Part shown: piece after piece, positions 62,836 through 64,000 of the stretch
How the letters are laid out: each line of letters starts with the position of its first letter
Position numbering within the stretch: position 1 is the stretch's first letter
From: Pseudoalteromonas piscicida
GTDB lineage: Bacteria; Pseudomonadota; Gammaproteobacteria; Enterobacterales; Alteromonadaceae
Length of the DNA: 64,000 bases
Assembly: GCF_002744175.1 (NCBI RefSeq)
Contig: NZ_NKHF01000025.1
Location: 1 to 64,000, forward strand
Direction of reading: 5' to 3'
Translations under genes and position numbers: made by a program
Notes under the pieces: model-generated
What the model was told of the DNA's origin: nothing
Databases searched by the model: none
The model's input: only the letters and a program-made list of their open reading frames with translations

Positions 62836-64000
62836 CTACGGATTGTAGTAGATTGGCGAGTTAGGACCTACCGGTAGGCCAAAGCCAAATACCCAGATAT
62901 AGAACAGGGCTACCCAACCAATAAAGAAGAACATGCTATAAGGCAACATGGTTGCCACTAGTGTGCCTATCCCCATATCTTTCTTATATTTGGTGGCCAC
63001 TGCCAAGATTAAACCAAAATAACTCATCATTGGAGTGATCAAGTTAGTCACAGAGTCACCAATACGGTATGCAGCCTGGATAGTTTCTGGTGCATAGCCA
63101 ATAAGCATCAGCATCGGTACAAAGATTGGTGCAGTCACTGCCCATTGCGCTGAAGAAGAGCCTAAGCTTAAGTTAACTAATGCGCACATCAGAATAAATA
63201 GCACAAATACCTCAGGACCCGTTAAATTTAGCGCTTGCAACAGCGCCGCGCCATTTATGGCTAAAATCGTACCTAAGTTTGTCCACTTAAAGAAGGCAAC
63301 AAATTGTGCAGCGAAGAATACCAACACAATATACATGCCCATTGAGCTCATGCTTTTACTCATGGCGTCAATAATGTCGCGGTCATTTTTCATGGTGCCA
63401 ACGACGCGACCATACACAAAACCTGGGATGGCGAAGGTAACAAAGATAAATACTACGATACCTTTCAAAAACGGTGAGCCAGCCACTTCACCCGTTTCAG
63501 GATGACGCAAAATACCATCTTCTGGCACGATAGTTAAAGCAAGAAGAATACTAACAACAAGTAGTGACACACCCGCCCAACGTAGGCCTGACTTTTCTTT
63601 TGCGGTCAGCTTTTCTATGTTGTTTTCATTAAGATCAATACTGGCTTCTTTCGGGTCATACTTTCCAAGGCGTGGCTCAACGATTTTTTCAGTGACCAAG
63701 GTGCCAACAATGGCAATTAGGAATACCGATATCATCATGAAGTACCAGTTTGCCTCCGGTCCAACTTGGTAGTTTGGGTCGATCATCTGTGCCGCTGGAG
63801 TAGTAATACCGGCGAGCAGTGGGTCTATCGTGCCAAGTAAAAGGTTGGCGCTATAGCCACCTGAAACCCCTGCAAAAGCTGCAGCTAGGCCTGCAAGAGG
63901 GTGTCTGCCTAGGCTATGGAAAATCATTGCCGCCAGTGGAATAAGCACAACATAACCCAACTCAGACGCGGTATTGGACAAAATCGCGGCAAAAACAACC
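62836..64000 (-). CDS. abgT: AbgT family transporter, 3' part (cut by window edge)
   Basis: 387 residues are visible, reading from the window edge without a start (VVFAAILSNTASELGYVVLIPLAAMIFHSLGRHPLAG is in frame). AbgT family proteins are about 510-550 residues, so about the last two thirds are here. Several membrane helices and ASVFLIAIVGTLVTEKIVEPRLG and LGSSSAQWAVTAPIFVPML are visible. Known members take up p-aminobenzoyl-glutamate or export sulfonamides; the substrate of this one is unproven. A clear terminator follows. Confidence 0.92.
   Translation of the reverse strand, partial: VVFAAILSNTASELGYVVLIPLAAMIFHSLGRHPLAGLAAAFAGVSGGYSANLLLGTIDPLLAGITTPAAQMIDPNYQVGPEANWYFMMISVFLIAIVGTLVTEKIVEPRLGKYDPKEASIDLNENNIEKLTAKEKSGLRWAGVSLLVVSILLALTIVPEDGILRHPETGEVAGSPFLKGIVVFIFVTFAIPGFVYGRVVGTMKNDRDIIDAMSKSMSSMGMYIVLVFFAAQFVAFFKWTNLGTILAINGAALLQALNLTGPEVFVLFILMCALVNLSLGSSSAQWAVTAPIFVPMLMLIGYAPETIQAAYRIGDSVTNLITPMMSYFGLILAVATKYKKDMGIGTLVATMLPYSMFFFIGWVALFYIWVFGFGLPVGPNSPIYYNP

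Noticed and set aside
1..64000. CRISPR arrays, prophage, tRNA, rRNA or restriction-modification genes
   Set aside because: Looked for by eye on both strands; no regularly spaced direct repeats, no phage structural genes, no recognisable tRNA or rRNA segments and no methylase/nuclease pairs were found.

Overview
The window reads as chromosome of a marine gammaproteobacterium of the Alteromonadales, most likely Pseudoalteromonas. This rests on recognising the protein families and their combination (Oar-type TonB receptor, secreted subtilisin with PKD and chitin-binding tail, PqiABC, FadE, HmgA/MaiA, two-domain cytidine deaminase, AbgT, DUF6279 lipoprotein, type B L31/L36). No database search was made. 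Coding density is high, most genes stand singly or in short operons, and intergenic regions carry dispersed 160-240 bp repeats.

Layout. 0-4 kb: edge of an IS200/REP-type transposase, Sel1-repeat protein, DUF6279 lipoprotein, and a DCC/SDR/flavin-reductase-like operon. 4-9.3 kb: ppc, a STAS-like protein, cdd and udp. 9.5-16.3 kb: DUF2189 membrane protein, a ureohydrolase, a periplasmic binding protein, three small conserved proteins, then maiA-hmgA divergent from a MarR regulator over a perfect palindrome. 16.4-25 kb: S1/P1 nuclease, TonB receptor and a secreted unknown in one operon; divergent from it an anchored PhnD-like protein and a two-TM protein with a cytoplasmic domain; then a 5'-nucleotidase. 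25-34 kb: MAPEG protein, a frameshifted M16 protease, GNAT, pqiABC and an acyl-CoA thioesterase with a FadR-like box. 34-43.4 kb: dnaK-dnaJ behind a sigma-32-like promoter, a repeat-rich gap, ybaK, fadE, an aminoglycoside-phosphotransferase-like kinase and an EamA transporter.

43.4-50 kb: subtilase, a periplasmic binding protein pseudogene with one in-frame TGA, cytochrome b562, two minus-strand genes separated and flanked by attC-like folds (probable integron cassettes without an integrase in view), and the zinc-independent L36/L31 pair with a Zur-like box. 50-64 kb: DUF6058-like protein, dapA, a DEAD-box helicase, an AraC regulator followed by a secreted S41-like protein, a membrane protein and an esterase, an NTF2-like protein, zapE, a Crp/Fnr regulator with a nitroreductase, a frameshifted DMT transporter, a GST and the 3' part of abgT.

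Functional threads. Nucleic-acid and nucleoside use is prominent: secreted nuclease, surface receptor, periplasmic 5'-nucleotidase, uridine phosphorylase, cytidine deaminase. Three genes are each broken by a single change (two 1-nt frameshifts, one nonsense codon). Best candidates for undescribed biology are the nuclease/receptor locus with its facing sensor-like pair and 20-bp palindrome, the integron-cassette-like segment, and the nested miniature elements upstream of ybaK.
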